Positions 26,955-37,044 of a stretch of DNA of 60,259 bases are shown here, piece after piece. The stretch is from assembly GCA_902595795.1 (NCBI GenBank), contig CACJRK010000006.1, forward strand, positions 1-60,259, read 5' to 3'. Both the position numbers and the translations under genes were made by a program. The stretch's first letter is position 1. Each line of letters opens with the position of its first letter. This stretch comes from an uncultured Pelagibacteraceae bacterium (GTDB taxonomy: Bacteria; Pseudomonadota; Alphaproteobacteria; Pelagibacterales; Pelagibacteraceae). Below the pieces are notes generated by a model. It saw only the letters and a list, made by a program, of their open reading frames with translations, was not told the origin of the DNA and did no database searches.

Positions 26955-27575
26955 CTAGTCTTTTAACGTAGTGCTGATAAATCGTAAATATCTATTTTGA
27001 TAACTTAGATCCTCTTTAAATTGACCTAGATAAAAATTAGTTACTGTTGTTGCTTGTTCTTTTTTAATACCTCTCATAGTCATACACTGATGAGTTGAAT
27101 CTATTGTAACAGCCACACCTTTTGCATCCAAAGCTTCCATTAAAGTATTTGCTATCTGAACTGTTAATCTTTCTTGCGTTTGTAATCTTTTTGAAAATAT
27201 TTCAACTACTCTTGCAATTTTGCTTAATCCTACAACTCTTTCATTAGGTATGTAAGCAACATGAGCTTTTCCTATTATTGGAGCCATATGATGTTCACAG
27301 TGACTTTGTACTGAAATATTTTTTTGAACAACCATGTCACTATAACCTTCAACATCACCAAAAGTTTTATCTAATACTTTTTTTGCATCTTCATTGTAAC
27401 CTTGAAAATATTCTTTAAATGCTTTTACAACTCTTTTAGGAGTCTCTAACAATCCTTCTCTTTTAGGATCTTCACCCATCCAAGATAAAATGGTTCTGAT
27501 AGCCTCTTCAGCCTCTTTATCTGAGACCTTTTTGATATCTAAATTTTTGTCGTCTGTGTTTTTTACTAATTTCAT
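26955..27575 (-). CDS. folE: GTP cyclohydrolase I
   Basis: The 206-residue protein carries complete family motifs: SHCEHHMAPIIGKAHVAYIP with zinc Cys/His, GLSKIARVVEIFSKRLQTQERLT, and HQCMTMRGIKK with the second zinc Cys. It catalyses the first step of folate/pterin synthesis, GTP to dihydroneopterin triphosphate. Being operonic with acuI is unusual, although folate is the C1 acceptor for the demethylases in this window. It is divergent from hisI, with a 77-nt shared upstream region. Confidence 0.95.
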   Translation of the reverse strand: MKLVKNTDDKNLDIKKVSDKEAEEAIRTILSWMGEDPKREGLLETPKRVVKAFKEYFQGYNEDAKKVLDKTFGDVEGYSDMVVQKNISVQSHCEHHMAPIIGKAHVAYIPNERVVGLSKIARVVEIFSKRLQTQERLTVQIANTLMEALDAKGVAVTIDSTHQCMTMRGIKKEQATTVTNFYLGQFKEDLSYQNRYLRFISTTLKD

Positions 27576-27652
27576 AGCGCCTTTTTATACAGTAAATACC
27601 TTAATTTAAAAATATTTAATATATTTAGATATGTGCTACATAATCACCCCTT

Positions 27653-28120
27653 ATGTTCAAAAAAAGAGAAAATATCTATGAAATTGAAGAAGGAAATCTT
27701 CTATCACCAAAATTTGATAATGATGGGTTAATCCCGGTTATTACTATGTGTTCAAAAACAAAGGATATTTTGATGCATGGATATATGAATGTAGAAGCTC
27801 TTAAAAAGACAATTGAAACTAAAGAGGCACACTATTTTAGTAGATCGAGAAAAGCTATCTGGCACAAAGGTAAAACAAGTGGTTTTACACAAAAGGTTAC
27901 TGAAATAAGAATTGATGATGATCAAGACTCAATATGGTTAACAGTTGATATCGGTGATGGAGCTAGTTGTCATGTTGGTTATAGATCATGTTTTTATAGA
28001 TCTGTTCCTATGGGACCAATAGAAAACGGAAGAAAAGTTAAAATGGAATTTCTTGAGAAAGAAAAAAAATTCGACCCTGAAGAAGTTTATAAAGGTCAAC
28101 CAAATCCTACTAAAATTTAA
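27653..28120 (+). CDS. hisI: Phosphoribosyl-AMP cyclohydrolase
   Basis: The 155-residue protein has the HisI motifs MHGYMNVEALKKTIETKEAHYFSRSRKAIWHKG and SCHVGYRSCFYR with two zinc Cys. The usual D-C-D-x-D element reads DDDQD, so the third zinc Cys of the family seems replaced by Asp. The Mg-binding acids remain. It opens the ring of phosphoribosyl-AMP in histidine synthesis. It is preceded by an N-terminal extension of about 20 residues and its stop overlaps the DUF2237 start by 1 nt (TAATG). Confidence 0.93.
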   Translation: MFKKRENIYEIEEGNLLSPKFDNDGLIPVITMCSKTKDILMHGYMNVEALKKTIETKEAHYFSRSRKAIWHKGKTSGFTQKVTEIRIDDDQDSIWLTVDIGDGASCHVGYRSCFYRSVPMGPIENGRKVKMEFLEKEKKFDPEEVYKGQPNPTKI

Positions 28121-28494
28121 TGAGTGAAAAACAAAAAAATGTTCTAGGTGAAGACCTGGAAGAATGTTCAAGCGATCCTTTAACAGGTTGGTTTCGCGAT
28201 GGTTGTTGTAATACTGACGAGAATGATCATGGACTTCATACAGTTTGTGCTAAAGTTACTACCGAATGCTTAGAGTGGATGAAAGAAGCGGGTAACGATT
28301 TAATTACTCCACATCCTGAATTTGGGTTTCCAGGTTTAAAAGATGGAGATGGATGGTGTTTATGTGCTAGTTGGTATGCAAAAGCAGTTGAAGCCGGTAA
28401 AGGATGTCCAATATTTTTGAAAAGAACCCACGAAAACACTCTTAAATATGTACCTATTGAAACTTTAAAAAAGTTTGCAATAGATTTATCTTAA
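28120..28494 (+). CDS. DUF2237 family protein
   Basis: The 124-residue protein has the DUF2237 pattern: NVLGEDLEECSSDPLTGWFRDGCCNT at the N-terminus, HTVCAKVT, then FGFPGLKDGDGWCLCASWYAKAVEAG. Seven conserved Cys suggest metal binding or disulfides. No function is established. It is coupled to hisI by a 1-nt overlap and abuts the convergent ETF-QO gene. Confidence 0.88.
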   Translation: MSEKQKNVLGEDLEECSSDPLTGWFRDGCCNTDENDHGLHTVCAKVTTECLEWMKEAGNDLITPHPEFGFPGLKDGDGWCLCASWYAKAVEAGKGCPIFLKRTHENTLKYVPIETLKKFAIDLS

Positions 28495-30114
28495 TTACAT
28501 ATTTCCATATCTTGGACCACCACTTCCTTCTGGTGTAACCCAAGTTATATTTTGAGAAGGTTCTTTAATATCACATGTTTTACAATGTATACAATTTTGA
28601 GAATTAATTACAAATTTGTTTACATCATTTTCTTTTTGAATTTCATAAACGCCTGCAGGACAATATCTTTGAGCAGGTTCATCAAATTTTTCTAAAGTAT
28701 AATTGATTGGTAAATCAGGATCTTTAAGTTTTAAATGTACCGGCTGATTATCAGCATGATTAGTTCCTGTTAAATACACTGAACTTGTTTTGTCAAAAGT
28801 AATTACGTTATCATATTTTGGATAGTCTATTTTAGGCATTTGGTTTGCAGGTTTTAATGTTTCATGATCAGCATGTTTATGTTTAAGGGTAAAAGGAAGT
28901 TTTCCTCTAAATAAAATTTGATCTATCCCTGTAAAAATAATTCCTAAAATTAACCCCCAACTAAAACTAGGTTTTACATTTCTTGCTTCGTAAAGCTCTT
29001 TATATAACCAGCTATTTTTAAATTTGTTTTCATAAATTGATAAATCTTTGTTTTCTTTTAAATGTTCATTGATAGTTTCAGCTGCAATCATCCCACTTTT
29101 CATCGCTGTATGAGAACCTTTAATTTTTGGCATATTTAAAGTTCCAGCATCACAACCAACTAATAAAGCTCCGGGCATAAACATTTTTGGTAAACTTTGA
29201 AATCCACCTTCAATTAAAGCTCTTGCACCGTAAGAAATTCTTTTTCCACCTTCTATAATTTTTTTAATTGCTGGATGAGTTTTAAACCTTTGAAATTCAT
29301 CATAAGGTGATAAATGAGGATTTTTGTAATCTAAACCAATTACATAGCCTAAGAAAACTTGTTTATTTTCTGCGTGATACATAAAACTACCACCATATGT
29401 ATTATTATCTAACGGCCATCCAGCTGTATGCATAACTAAGCCTTCTTCGTGATTTTTATCCTCTATTTCCCAAATTTCTTTGAAACCAATTCCGTATTGT
29501 TGAGGATCTTTACCCTTATTTAATTCAAATTTTTCAATCAATTGTTTTCCTAAATGACCTCTGCACCCTTCTGCAAAAACAGTTACTTTACCTAAAAGCT
29601 CAATACCTGGTTCAAAACTATCTTTTTTATTACCATCTTTATCTATACCCATATCTTGAGTTGCAACACCTTTAACAGACCCATCTTCGTTATATAAAAT
29701 TTCACTTGCTGGAAATCCTGGAAAGATTTCTACACCTAAATTCTCAGCTTGTTCAGCAAGCCATCTACAAAGATTTGCTAAACTGATAATATAATTTTTA
29801 TGATTTTGTTGTACCGCAGGTAGTAGCCAAGTTGGCCAACTTAAAGATTTGGTTTTTCCTAAAAATAAAAATTTTTCTTTAGTTACTTTTGTTTTAATTG
29901 GAGAATTTAATTCTCTCCAATTTGGTAATAATTCATCTAGTGCGCGAGTTTCAAATACATTTCCACTTAAAATATGAGCTCCAATTTCTGAAGCTTTTTC
30001 TAATAAACAAACATTTAAATTTGGATCTAAATGTTTTAACTTTATTGCAGTTGATAACCCGGAGGGACCTCCACCAATGATTACAACATCATATTCCATT
30101 GATTCTCTAGACAT
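28495..30114 (-). CDS. etfD: Electron transfer flavoprotein-ubiquinone oxidoreductase
   Basis: The 539-residue protein has an N-terminal FAD site (VVIIGGGPSGLSTAIKLK), the central LVGCDAGTLNMPKIKGSHTAMKSGM, and a C-terminal 4Fe-4S ferredoxin domain (CPAGVYE and CIHCKTCDIKEP). It passes electrons from reduced ETF to ubiquinone at the membrane. It is the last gene of the long minus-strand run, 23 nt after etfA, so the whole electron path from dimethylglycine/sarcosine oxidation to quinone is encoded in order. Confidence 0.95.
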   Translation of the reverse strand: MSRESMEYDVVIIGGGPSGLSTAIKLKHLDPNLNVCLLEKASEIGAHILSGNVFETRALDELLPNWRELNSPIKTKVTKEKFLFLGKTKSLSWPTWLLPAVQQNHKNYIISLANLCRWLAEQAENLGVEIFPGFPASEILYNEDGSVKGVATQDMGIDKDGNKKDSFEPGIELLGKVTVFAEGCRGHLGKQLIEKFELNKGKDPQQYGIGFKEIWEIEDKNHEEGLVMHTAGWPLDNNTYGGSFMYHAENKQVFLGYVIGLDYKNPHLSPYDEFQRFKTHPAIKKIIEGGKRISYGARALIEGGFQSLPKMFMPGALLVGCDAGTLNMPKIKGSHTAMKSGMIAAETINEHLKENKDLSIYENKFKNSWLYKELYEARNVKPSFSWGLILGIIFTGIDQILFRGKLPFTLKHKHADHETLKPANQMPKIDYPKYDNVITFDKTSSVYLTGTNHADNQPVHLKLKDPDLPINYTLEKFDEPAQRYCPAGVYEIQKENDVNKFVINSQNCIHCKTCDIKEPSQNITWVTPEGSGGPRYGNM

Positions 30115-30137
30115 TACCTAGTTTTTAACTGTAAGGA

Positions 30138-31091
30138 TTATTTTTGTATAGTGTTTAATTTGTTCAGCTCTTCCATGAACTGTGGCAATGCCTCAAATAA
30201 ATCAGCCTCAAGTCCATAATCTGCAACACTAAAAATTGGAGCTTCACCATCTTTATTAATTGCAACGATAACTTTACTTTCTTTCATGCCTGCTAAATGT
30301 TGAATAGCACCTGAAATTCCAACCGCGATATATAGATCTGGTACTACCACTTTTCCTGTTTGCCCCACTTGATGATCATTACTTATATATCCAGCGTCTA
30401 CTGCCGCTCTTGATGCTCCAATCGCAGCACCTAATTTGTCAGCAATTTCTGTAATTAATTTAAAATTATCTCCACTTTGCATTCCTCTACCACCTGATAC
30501 AACAATTCTTGCTGTTCCAAGTTCAGGTCGATCAGATTTAATTTCTTCTCTTTTGATAAATTTTGTATTTGAGAACTCTTCACTAGCATCCACTTTTTCA
30601 ATTGCGGCTGATCCACCTGTGCTTTCACATGGATCGAATGAAGTTGGCCTGATCGTTACACACTTTTTAGCATCATTACTCTTAATTGTTGCAAAAGCGT
30701 TACCTGCATAAATTGGTCTTAAAAAAGTATCTGGTGATATTACTTTAATAATGTCGCTTACTTGCGATGTGTCAAGATGAGCTGCAATTCTGGGCATCAA
30801 ATTTTTTCCAAATGTATTTGCTGAACAAACAATATGAGAATAATTCTCTGCAAGTTTAACAATAACTGGAGCAAAATTTTCTGCTGTAAAGTTTTCATAG
30901 TGAGCTCCCTCCACACTCAATACTTTTTTAACTACTGGAAGTTCAGATAATTGTTTTGCAGCTTCTGCAAAGTTTTGACCAATAATTACAGCATGAACAT
31001 CTGAATCAATTTGAGATGCCGCTGTAGCTGCATTAAGAGTAAATGGTCTTAACTCTTTATTGTTATGTTCTGCTATAAGTAAGACTGCCAT
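30138..31091 (-). CDS. etfA: Electron transfer flavoprotein, alpha subunit
   Basis: The 317-residue protein has the C-terminal FAD-binding domain: VVSGGRGMQSGDNFKLI, ASRAAVDAGYISNDHQVGQTGK, and AVGISGAIQHLAGM. It binds FAD and shuttles electrons from several dehydrogenases to ETF-QO. It overlaps etfB by 1 nt (TAATG). Confidence 0.96.
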   Translation of the reverse strand: MAVLLIAEHNNKELRPFTLNAATAASQIDSDVHAVIIGQNFAEAAKQLSELPVVKKVLSVEGAHYENFTAENFAPVIVKLAENYSHIVCSANTFGKNLMPRIAAHLDTSQVSDIIKVISPDTFLRPIYAGNAFATIKSNDAKKCVTIRPTSFDPCESTGGSAAIEKVDASEEFSNTKFIKREEIKSDRPELGTARIVVSGGRGMQSGDNFKLITEIADKLGAAIGASRAAVDAGYISNDHQVGQTGKVVVPDLYIAVGISGAIQHLAGMKESKVIVAINKDGEAPIFSVADYGLEADLFEALPQFMEELNKLNTIQK

Positions 31092-31840
31092 TAGATTACC
31101 TTCGCCTCATTTTTTAATTTTTGAACTAATTCAGCAACATTTGCTACTTTTATACCTGCTTTTCTTTTTGGAGGCTCCTCTACTTTTAATTGTTCTAATC
31201 TTGGTGATACATCTACGCCTAAATCAGAAGCAGCAATTTCCTCTATAGGTTTTTTCTTAGCCTTCATGATATTTGGTAGTGATGCATATCTTGGTTCATT
31301 TAACCTAAGATCACAAGTTACAATAGCTGGAACATTTATTTCGATTGTTTCAAGACCTTCATCTATTTCTCTAGTGACTTCTAATTTATTATCTTTTACA
31401 TCAATCTTAGAGGCAAATGTTGCTTGTGGCCAATTTAATAAAGCGCTCAACATTTGGCCTGTTTGATTACAATCATCATCAATTGCTTGTTTGCCCATAA
31501 ATACTAAATCTGGTTTTTCTTTATCTACTATCTTTTGTAAAATTTTTGAAACAGCTAGTGGTTCTAGTGTTCCATCCACTTTTACATGAATGCCTCTGTC
31601 CGCTCCAACAGCTAAGGCTTTCCTAACTGTCTCTTGAGCTTTTTCTTCTCCAACTGTTATTGCAACTACTTCTTTAGCTTTACCTGCCTCTTTAATTTTT
31701 ACAGCTTCTTCTATTGCATTGTCATCAGGAGGATTAGTTGACATTTTGACATTATCTGTGACTACACCAGTTCCATCTTCTTTAACTCTGATTTGCACGT
31801 TGTAATCAATAACCCTTTTTACAGCTACTAAAATTTTCAT
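31091..31840 (-). CDS. etfB: Electron transfer flavoprotein, beta subunit
   Basis: The 249-residue protein begins [18 protein letters not shown] and has the ETF-beta signature [44 protein letters not shown] (spread over residues ~155-200). It binds AMP and pairs with the alpha subunit. It starts at the stop of the upstream dimethylglycine-dehydrogenase-like gene (TAATG), indicating coupled synthesis of donor and acceptor. Confidence 0.96.
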   Translation of the reverse strand: MKILVAVKRVIDYNVQIRVKEDGTGVVTDNVKMSTNPPDDNAIEEAVKIKEAGKAKEVVAITVGEEKAQETVRKALAVGADRGIHVKVDGTLEPLAVSKILQKIVDKEKPDLVFMGKQAIDDDCNQTGQMLSALLNWPQATFASKIDVKDNKLEVTREIDEGLETIEINVPAIVTCDLRLNEPRYASLPNIMKAKKKPIEEIAASDLGVDVSPRLEQLKVEEPPKRKAGIKVANVAELVQKLKNEAKVI

Positions 31841-34272
31841 TAAGCTCTCAATAAATTATTTTCTGAATCGTAAGGACTTTCATCTAAGACGGTAGCGTCG
31901 TACATTTCACCTAATATATCAACTTGTAATTTGTCGCCCACATTTGAACAATCTGGCTTAACCATTGCAAGTGCTATTGATTTATCTAATCTAAATCCAA
32001 ATTCGCCTCCAGTTGCTCTTCCAACAACTTTTCCATCTTTAAAAATTGGGTTATTTCCTAATACATCAGCTTCTTTAGTGTTATGTATCTCTAATGTAAC
32101 TAATTTATTGTCAAAACCCTTTTCTCTCCATTTATTAAGTGCATCTAACCCTATGAAGTTTCCTTTATTTGGATGAATAAATCTATCAAGACCAGATTCA
32201 TAAGGTGAATATTCAATTGATAATTCTGTACCAACCAGTTTATAAGATTTTTCGACTCTTAAACTATTCATAGCTCTAATTCCAAAAGGTTTTATTCCTA
32301 AATCTTTACCTGCTTCCATCAGTTTATCAAAAATATGGTTTTGATACTCTATTGGATGATGCAGCTCCCAACCAAGCTCGCCTACAAAGTTTACTCTCAT
32401 TGCATTCACCGGTGCATATCCAACATTTACATTTTTAGCAGTTAGCCATTTAAAGTTCTCATTAGAAAAATCATCTGTTGAAACCTTTTGCATTAATTGT
32501 CTAGCTTTAGGACCTGCTACCACTAAAACTCCAGTGCTGTTAGTAAGATCTTCAAATATCACAGATCCATCATCTGGCATCCATTTTTGTATCCAGTCAT
32601 GATCTAATCTTAAATTTGCTCCTGCAGAGACTAGGTAATAACTATTCTCTGCTTCTTTCATTATTGTAAATTCAGAATGTACTCCACCTTTGGTATTTAA
32701 AGCATGACAAAGATTTATCCTTCCAATTTTTTTTGGAAGTTTATTTGCAACTAAGTAATCTAAAAATTCCTCTGCTTTAGGTCCTCTAATTCTACATTTT
32801 GCAAACGCTGTCATATCTAAAAGACCCACATTTTCTTTTACGTTTTGACATTCTTTTTTAATTGCATCGAACCATTTTGATCTTCTGAATGACCAATCAT
32901 CTTTTTGTTCCATACCATCAGTTGCAAAAAAATTAGGTCTTTCCCATCCAAATTTCTGACCGAAAACTGCACCTAGATTTTTCATTCTTTCATAACAAGG
33001 AGCAGTTCTTAATGGTCTTGCTGCTGGTCTCTCCTCGTCTGGATAGTGGACTATAAATACATGACTGTATGCTTCTTCATTTTTTGCTTTCAAATAAGAT
33101 TTCGTTGCATAATTTCCATAACGTCTAGGCTCAACTCCTAACATATCTATTGTAGGCTCGCCATCAACAATCCATTCCGCTAATTGCCAACCTGCACCAC
33201 CCGCCGCTGTTATTCCAAAACTATGTCCTTCATTAATCCAGAAATTTTTAAGACCCCAAGCAGGTCCTACAATTGGATTGCCATCAGGAGTATAACATAT
33301 CGCACCGTTATAAACTTTTTTTACTCCAACTTCTCCAAAAGCTGGAACTCTATGAATAGCTCCTTCGATATGTGGAGCCAATCTATCTAGGTCTTCTTGA
33401 AATAATTCGTACTCAGAATCTTTTGATGGTCCTTCTACATAACAAGCTGGTGCACCATCTTCATAAGGACCTAAAATCAATCCTCCAGCTTCTTCTCTCA
33501 TGTACCATCTACTGTCACTATCTCTTAATACACCCATCTCCGGCAATCCATCTTTTTTTCTTTTTTGAATTGCAGGGTGAGGTTCAGTAACAATATATTG
33601 ATGTTCAACAGGTATTACTGGAATATCTAATCCTACCATTTCTCCAGTTTGACGTGCAAAATTTCCTGAACATGAAATAACATGTTCACATTCTATTGAT
33701 CCTTTATCAGTTTCAACAACCCATCCACCTTTAGTTTGTCTCATCGATAAAACAGTTGTGTTTCTATAAATTTCAGCTCCTCTATTCCTAGCACCTGTTG
33801 CTAATGCTTGTGTTAAATCTGCGGGTTGAATATATCCATCCTCTGGGTGCTGTATTGCACCAACTAAATCATCTGTATGACATAACGGCCATATTTCTTT
33901 TACTTGTTGTGGGGTTAAAAATTTTACATCAACGCCAATAGTTCGAGCAACCCCTGCATATTGGTGATACTCATCCATTCTATCTTTTGTACTAGCTAAA
34001 CGAATATTTGAAACAACACTAAAACCAACATTTTTTCCAGTTTCTTCCTCTAATTTTTTATAAAGATCAACTGCATATTTATGAAGTTGTCCAACTGAAT
34101 AACTCATATTAAACAAAGGCAATAAACCTGCTGCATGCCAAGTAGATCCAGAAGTTAATTCTTTTCTTTCAATCAGAACAACATCTGACCATCCTTTTTT
34201 TGCTAAATGGTAAAGTGCACTAACACCTACAACTCCACCTCCAACTACTACAACTTTAGTTTTTGTTTTCAT
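31840..34272 (-). CDS. Dimethylglycine/sarcosine dehydrogenase-like flavoprotein, copy 1
   Basis: The 810-residue protein has an N-terminal DAO-type FAD domain ([20 protein letters not shown]) with the flavinylation motif [10 protein letters not shown] (His46), a central FAO-M linker, and a C-terminal GcvT-like folate domain including [18 protein letters not shown]. Relatives oxidatively demethylate dimethylglycine or sarcosine, passing electrons to ETF and the C1 unit to tetrahydrofolate. Direct coupling to etfB fits that role. Which methylamine it prefers cannot be read from the sequence. Confidence 0.93.
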   Translation of the reverse strand: MKTKTKVVVVGGGVVGVSALYHLAKKGWSDVVLIERKELTSGSTWHAAGLLPLFNMSYSVGQLHKYAVDLYKKLEEETGKNVGFSVVSNIRLASTKDRMDEYHQYAGVARTIGVDVKFLTPQQVKEIWPLCHTDDLVGAIQHPEDGYIQPADLTQALATGARNRGAEIYRNTTVLSMRQTKGGWVVETDKGSIECEHVISCSGNFARQTGEMVGLDIPVIPVEHQYIVTEPHPAIQKRKKDGLPEMGVLRDSDSRWYMREEAGGLILGPYEDGAPACYVEGPSKDSEYELFQEDLDRLAPHIEGAIHRVPAFGEVGVKKVYNGAICYTPDGNPIVGPAWGLKNFWINEGHSFGITAAGGAGWQLAEWIVDGEPTIDMLGVEPRRYGNYATKSYLKAKNEEAYSHVFIVHYPDEERPAARPLRTAPCYERMKNLGAVFGQKFGWERPNFFATDGMEQKDDWSFRRSKWFDAIKKECQNVKENVGLLDMTAFAKCRIRGPKAEEFLDYLVANKLPKKIGRINLCHALNTKGGVHSEFTIMKEAENSYYLVSAGANLRLDHDWIQKWMPDDGSVIFEDLTNSTGVLVVAGPKARQLMQKVSTDDFSNENFKWLTAKNVNVGYAPVNAMRVNFVGELGWELHHPIEYQNHIFDKLMEAGKDLGIKPFGIRAMNSLRVEKSYKLVGTELSIEYSPYESGLDRFIHPNKGNFIGLDALNKWREKGFDNKLVTLEIHNTKEADVLGNNPIFKDGKVVGRATGGEFGFRLDKSIALAMVKPDCSNVGDKLQVDILGEMYDATVLDESPYDSENNLLRA

Positions 34273-34329
34273 TCAGCGATTTCTACTAAATTTTTAATTG
34301 TAGTGAAACAAAAATGTAACTGTGGATAA

Positions 34330-34791
34330 TCAAATTGCGCTTCCAAGAGCTATTGGGCTTGATACCATAGTTGTCAGCCAGCAGTTTTTTAAACTTCCAT
34401 CCATCGTATACTTTTCAACCTGCCAATTAAATTTATGATAAATCTTATTTTTATCTAGAATAATTACCTCAAATTGAGCCCATTTATCACTGCTTCCAAG
34501 CTCTGTTATTGTGTGATTTAAATGATTAATCATCATTTGATAGGACTCACTTTTAATCATTCTTTTAAAGTTATCTAAAGGTCCAGTAACCCTCTTGTTA
34601 TTTGGGTGGGCAAAATTCCAAGTTTGCTCGATCCCACTATCTTTATATACTAGGTCATTATCTTTAAGACCGGAAAGTTGAATACTTATAACTTCTTTTG
34701 GACTAATGGAGTTATTTGGTTTCAACAATTCAGCATATGAAAACGAAATAGTCATCAATAGCAAAAAAAGTATTTTAAAAACAATTTTCAT
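34330..34791 (-). CDS. DUF4864 exported protein
   Basis: The 153-residue protein has a signal peptide (FKILFLLLMTISFSYA) and the DUF4864 pattern: SPKEVISIQLSGLKDND, GIEQTWNFAHPNNKRVTGPLDNF, and a C-terminal WQVEKYTMDGSLKNCW. It has an NTF2-like/cystatin-like fold and unknown function. It lies in the long co-oriented run, 10 nt after the BT1-like gene and 57 nt before the dehydrogenase gene. Confidence 0.8.
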   Translation of the reverse strand: MKIVFKILFLLLMTISFSYAELLKPNNSISPKEVISIQLSGLKDNDLVYKDSGIEQTWNFAHPNNKRVTGPLDNFKRMIKSESYQMMINHLNHTITELGSSDKWAQFEVIILDKNKIYHKFNWQVEKYTMDGSLKNCWLTTMVSSPIALGSAI

Positions 34792-34801
34792 TTAACAATA
34801 T

Positions 34802-36412
34802 TTATTCTGATGTTTTGTATTTACTATTATTAATAATAAATACAAAAAATATAGGAAGAATTAATGTCAAAAGTGTCACAACAATCAATAAAATTCCAAG
34901 CTCAGAATAATCTGCTGTTGTTTGAATTTCACCAGAAACTTTATCTTTTACCTCTCTTGTTACTGTAAATATTTCATTTAAATATTTTGTTCCAAGCGAA
35001 CTTGCAGATAATGCAAGATTAGTAAAGGAAGCAAAAACTGCAAAAAAAGTTGCTTTTAAATGTGCTGGAGCATTTTTCGCTATCCAAGCTAGTAAAGGTA
35101 TCATTGATACTTGACCAAGAGGAGACTCTAGCGCGGTATTAATTAGTGCAATAAACTTAGCATCAACCACTCCACCTGTTAACGAAGCTGTCCAATTATG
35201 AAAACCATAATACATTCCAACACTTGGTAAAAATAAAATTGCACCAGCAATACTTAAAACAACTATTATTTTAGCAATTGAATTTTTAGCCATAAATGGT
35301 CTTAGTAAAACAATACCAGCTAATGTTAAAATTGATGCTAGCAATGATAGAATAGAAAAAAATTGCTCATTAAATCCTAGTTCATCAATTTCGAACCATG
35401 TTAAACCAGGACCAGGGCCTGGCATGGCTCTAAATATAAAAATAATTACTGCTGTACCTACAATTGTTAATCGTAATTCCTCAGGTAATTCCTTAATAAG
35501 TTTAAACATCAAAAATAGAATGATTATTACTGACCCAATGAATACAATTTCTTGTGCAAAAGGTACTTTGAATGAACCTACTGATAACGTAAAAATTACA
35601 AAAACTAAACTTCCTCCTAAAATCCACCAATTAATTTTTGTTTTTTCGTCATCTCTTTCCTCTTTAAATTCTAAACCTTTAGATTTTAAGTTCTGTATTT
35701 TTTTATGTCTTAAATAATTTGCTAAAATTACCCCTAAAATTGAAACCAAAGGTATTACAAGAGCATAAATATAAATGGTTCCATATAAATTTATCTTATC
35801 AGCTTGCTCTAAGCTTTCTACATCTCTAAATAAAATTACGTTAACTAATGCAACAAGTACCGTACCGCCAATTATTGCAAATCGCCCTAACGTTTGCATT
35901 GTTGTGTGCATTATTTTTATCTGATCTCTAGAATACTCATTTCCTGATTCATCAATTAAAGGAACTGCTTCTACTGTCATTGCGTCTGCAACTACGTCCT
36001 GTACCACATAACCAACAGGGGCTAAAATCACACTAATAACGAACCAAGTTTCTACTGAAAAAATTTGAGCCATATCTTCAGTGTGAATAATTAACCCATA
36101 CATAATTAATAAGCTTACAGCTATTAACGATGCTCCAAAATAAACCATGTAATTTTTTCTTTCCCAAATAAGATCAACTAAATGGCCTAATGGCATTTTT
36201 AATGCCCAAGGAATTCCTGCCCAAAAACCCAATCCTGCTAAAAAGGCAGCTGATAAATTTAAATAATCCTTAACAAAAAATGTTCCTACTATTCCAGTTA
36301 ATCCAGAAATTCCAGCAGCCATATAAACCATCAATGGTGGTAAATAAGTCCATTTAAACTGACGCCCTAAATCTAAAAAAGTATTATCTAAAAATTTAAT
36401 AATTTTATTCAT
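34802..36412 (-). CDS. BT1-like major facilitator transporter (folate/biopterin-type)
   Basis: The 536-residue protein has about twelve helices and a charged central loop (KGLEFKEERDDEKTKI). The first-half motif AGLGFWAGIPWALKMPLGHLVDLIWERKN resembles the BT1 folate-biopterin transporter signature (lPW.lKp.yG..sD). YVVQDVVADAMTVEAVPL is also BT1-like (D-x-x-AD). It is in the operon of folate-dependent dehydrogenases, so pterin/folate transport is an attractive but unproven idea; another small-molecule substrate is possible. Confidence 0.75.
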   Translation of the reverse strand: MNKIIKFLDNTFLDLGRQFKWTYLPPLMVYMAAGISGLTGIVGTFFVKDYLNLSAAFLAGLGFWAGIPWALKMPLGHLVDLIWERKNYMVYFGASLIAVSLLIMYGLIIHTEDMAQIFSVETWFVISVILAPVGYVVQDVVADAMTVEAVPLIDESGNEYSRDQIKIMHTTMQTLGRFAIIGGTVLVALVNVILFRDVESLEQADKINLYGTIYIYALVIPLVSILGVILANYLRHKKIQNLKSKGLEFKEERDDEKTKINWWILGGSLVFVIFTLSVGSFKVPFAQEIVFIGSVIIILFLMFKLIKELPEELRLTIVGTAVIIFIFRAMPGPGPGLTWFEIDELGFNEQFFSILSLLASILTLAGIVLLRPFMAKNSIAKIIVVLSIAGAILFLPSVGMYYGFHNWTASLTGGVVDAKFIALINTALESPLGQVSMIPLLAWIAKNAPAHLKATFFAVFASFTNLALSASSLGTKYLNEIFTVTREVKDKVSGEIQTTADYSELGILLIVVTLLTLILPIFFVFIINNSKYKTSE

Positions 36413-36847
36413 TTAATCACTAAGGACAGGAAATGCTTGTCTTACTTTTAAAAAATATTTTTGATATTCCATTTTAGTACATTTGTTTTCGATATATTCC
36501 ATTTTATTTTCTTCAACTAATTTTTTTGCCTTTTCATCTCGAATTCCCAGTTGAAGCCATAAGACTTTTGCGCCTATCTTCACAGCATCTTCTGCAATCC
36601 CGTATGCCTCACTAGATGGTCTAAATACATCTACTATTTCTACATTTTTGTTAATATCTGTAATTTTAGCATAAACTTCTTCACCTAAAATTTTTTCTCC
36701 TTTTGCGCTTGGGTTTACTGGGTAAACTTTAAAGCCATAATCTTGCATATATTTCATAACAATAGTTGATGTTTTTTTAAGATCTTTGCTAACTCCTACC
36801 ATTGCAATAGATTTATATTTAGAGAGAATATTTTTTATTTCACTCAT
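36413..36847 (-). CDS. CoA-binding domain protein
   Basis: The 144-residue protein has the Rossmann-type CoA_binding domain: KSIAMVGVSKDLKKTSTIVMKYMQDYGFKVYPVNP, KITDINKNVEIVDVFRPS and AKVLWLQLGIRDEKA. It resembles the stand-alone YccU/succinyl-CoA-synthetase-alpha N-domain family. Its role is unknown but consistent with acyl-CoA metabolism. It abuts the BT1-like gene with no gap. Confidence 0.88.
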   Translation of the reverse strand: MSEIKNILSKYKSIAMVGVSKDLKKTSTIVMKYMQDYGFKVYPVNPSAKGEKILGEEVYAKITDINKNVEIVDVFRPSSEAYGIAEDAVKIGAKVLWLQLGIRDEKAKKLVEENKMEYIENKCTKMEYQKYFLKVRQAFPVLSD

Positions 36848-36852
36848 ACAAT

Positions 36853-37044
36853 TTATTTGTTTTTTAATAAAATTTTTTTCTTACAAAATTCTTTGGCTTC
36901 TTCAATAGTCATTGGTTTTTCTAATTTTTGACTGCCTGCTACACACGCGTCTATAGCTCTTTGAGAATTATGATCTCTAAAATCCAGAACAATATAAAGT
37001 CCCACAATAATAAAAATTATTATTAAAATATTTTTAATTCTCAT
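36853..37044 (-). CDS. Small membrane-anchored protein (63 aa)
   Basis: It has one N-terminal membrane helix (IKNILIIIFIIVGLYIVLDF) followed by a soluble tail with two Cys (AIDACVAGSQK and AKEFCKKKI). It starts inside the stop of the crotonase gene (4-nt ATGA overlap). It has no recognised family. The coupling and lack of stops support a real gene. Confidence 0.7.
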   Translation of the reverse strand: MRIKNILIIIFIIVGLYIVLDFRDHNSQRAIDACVAGSQKLEKPMTIEEAKEFCKKKILLKNK

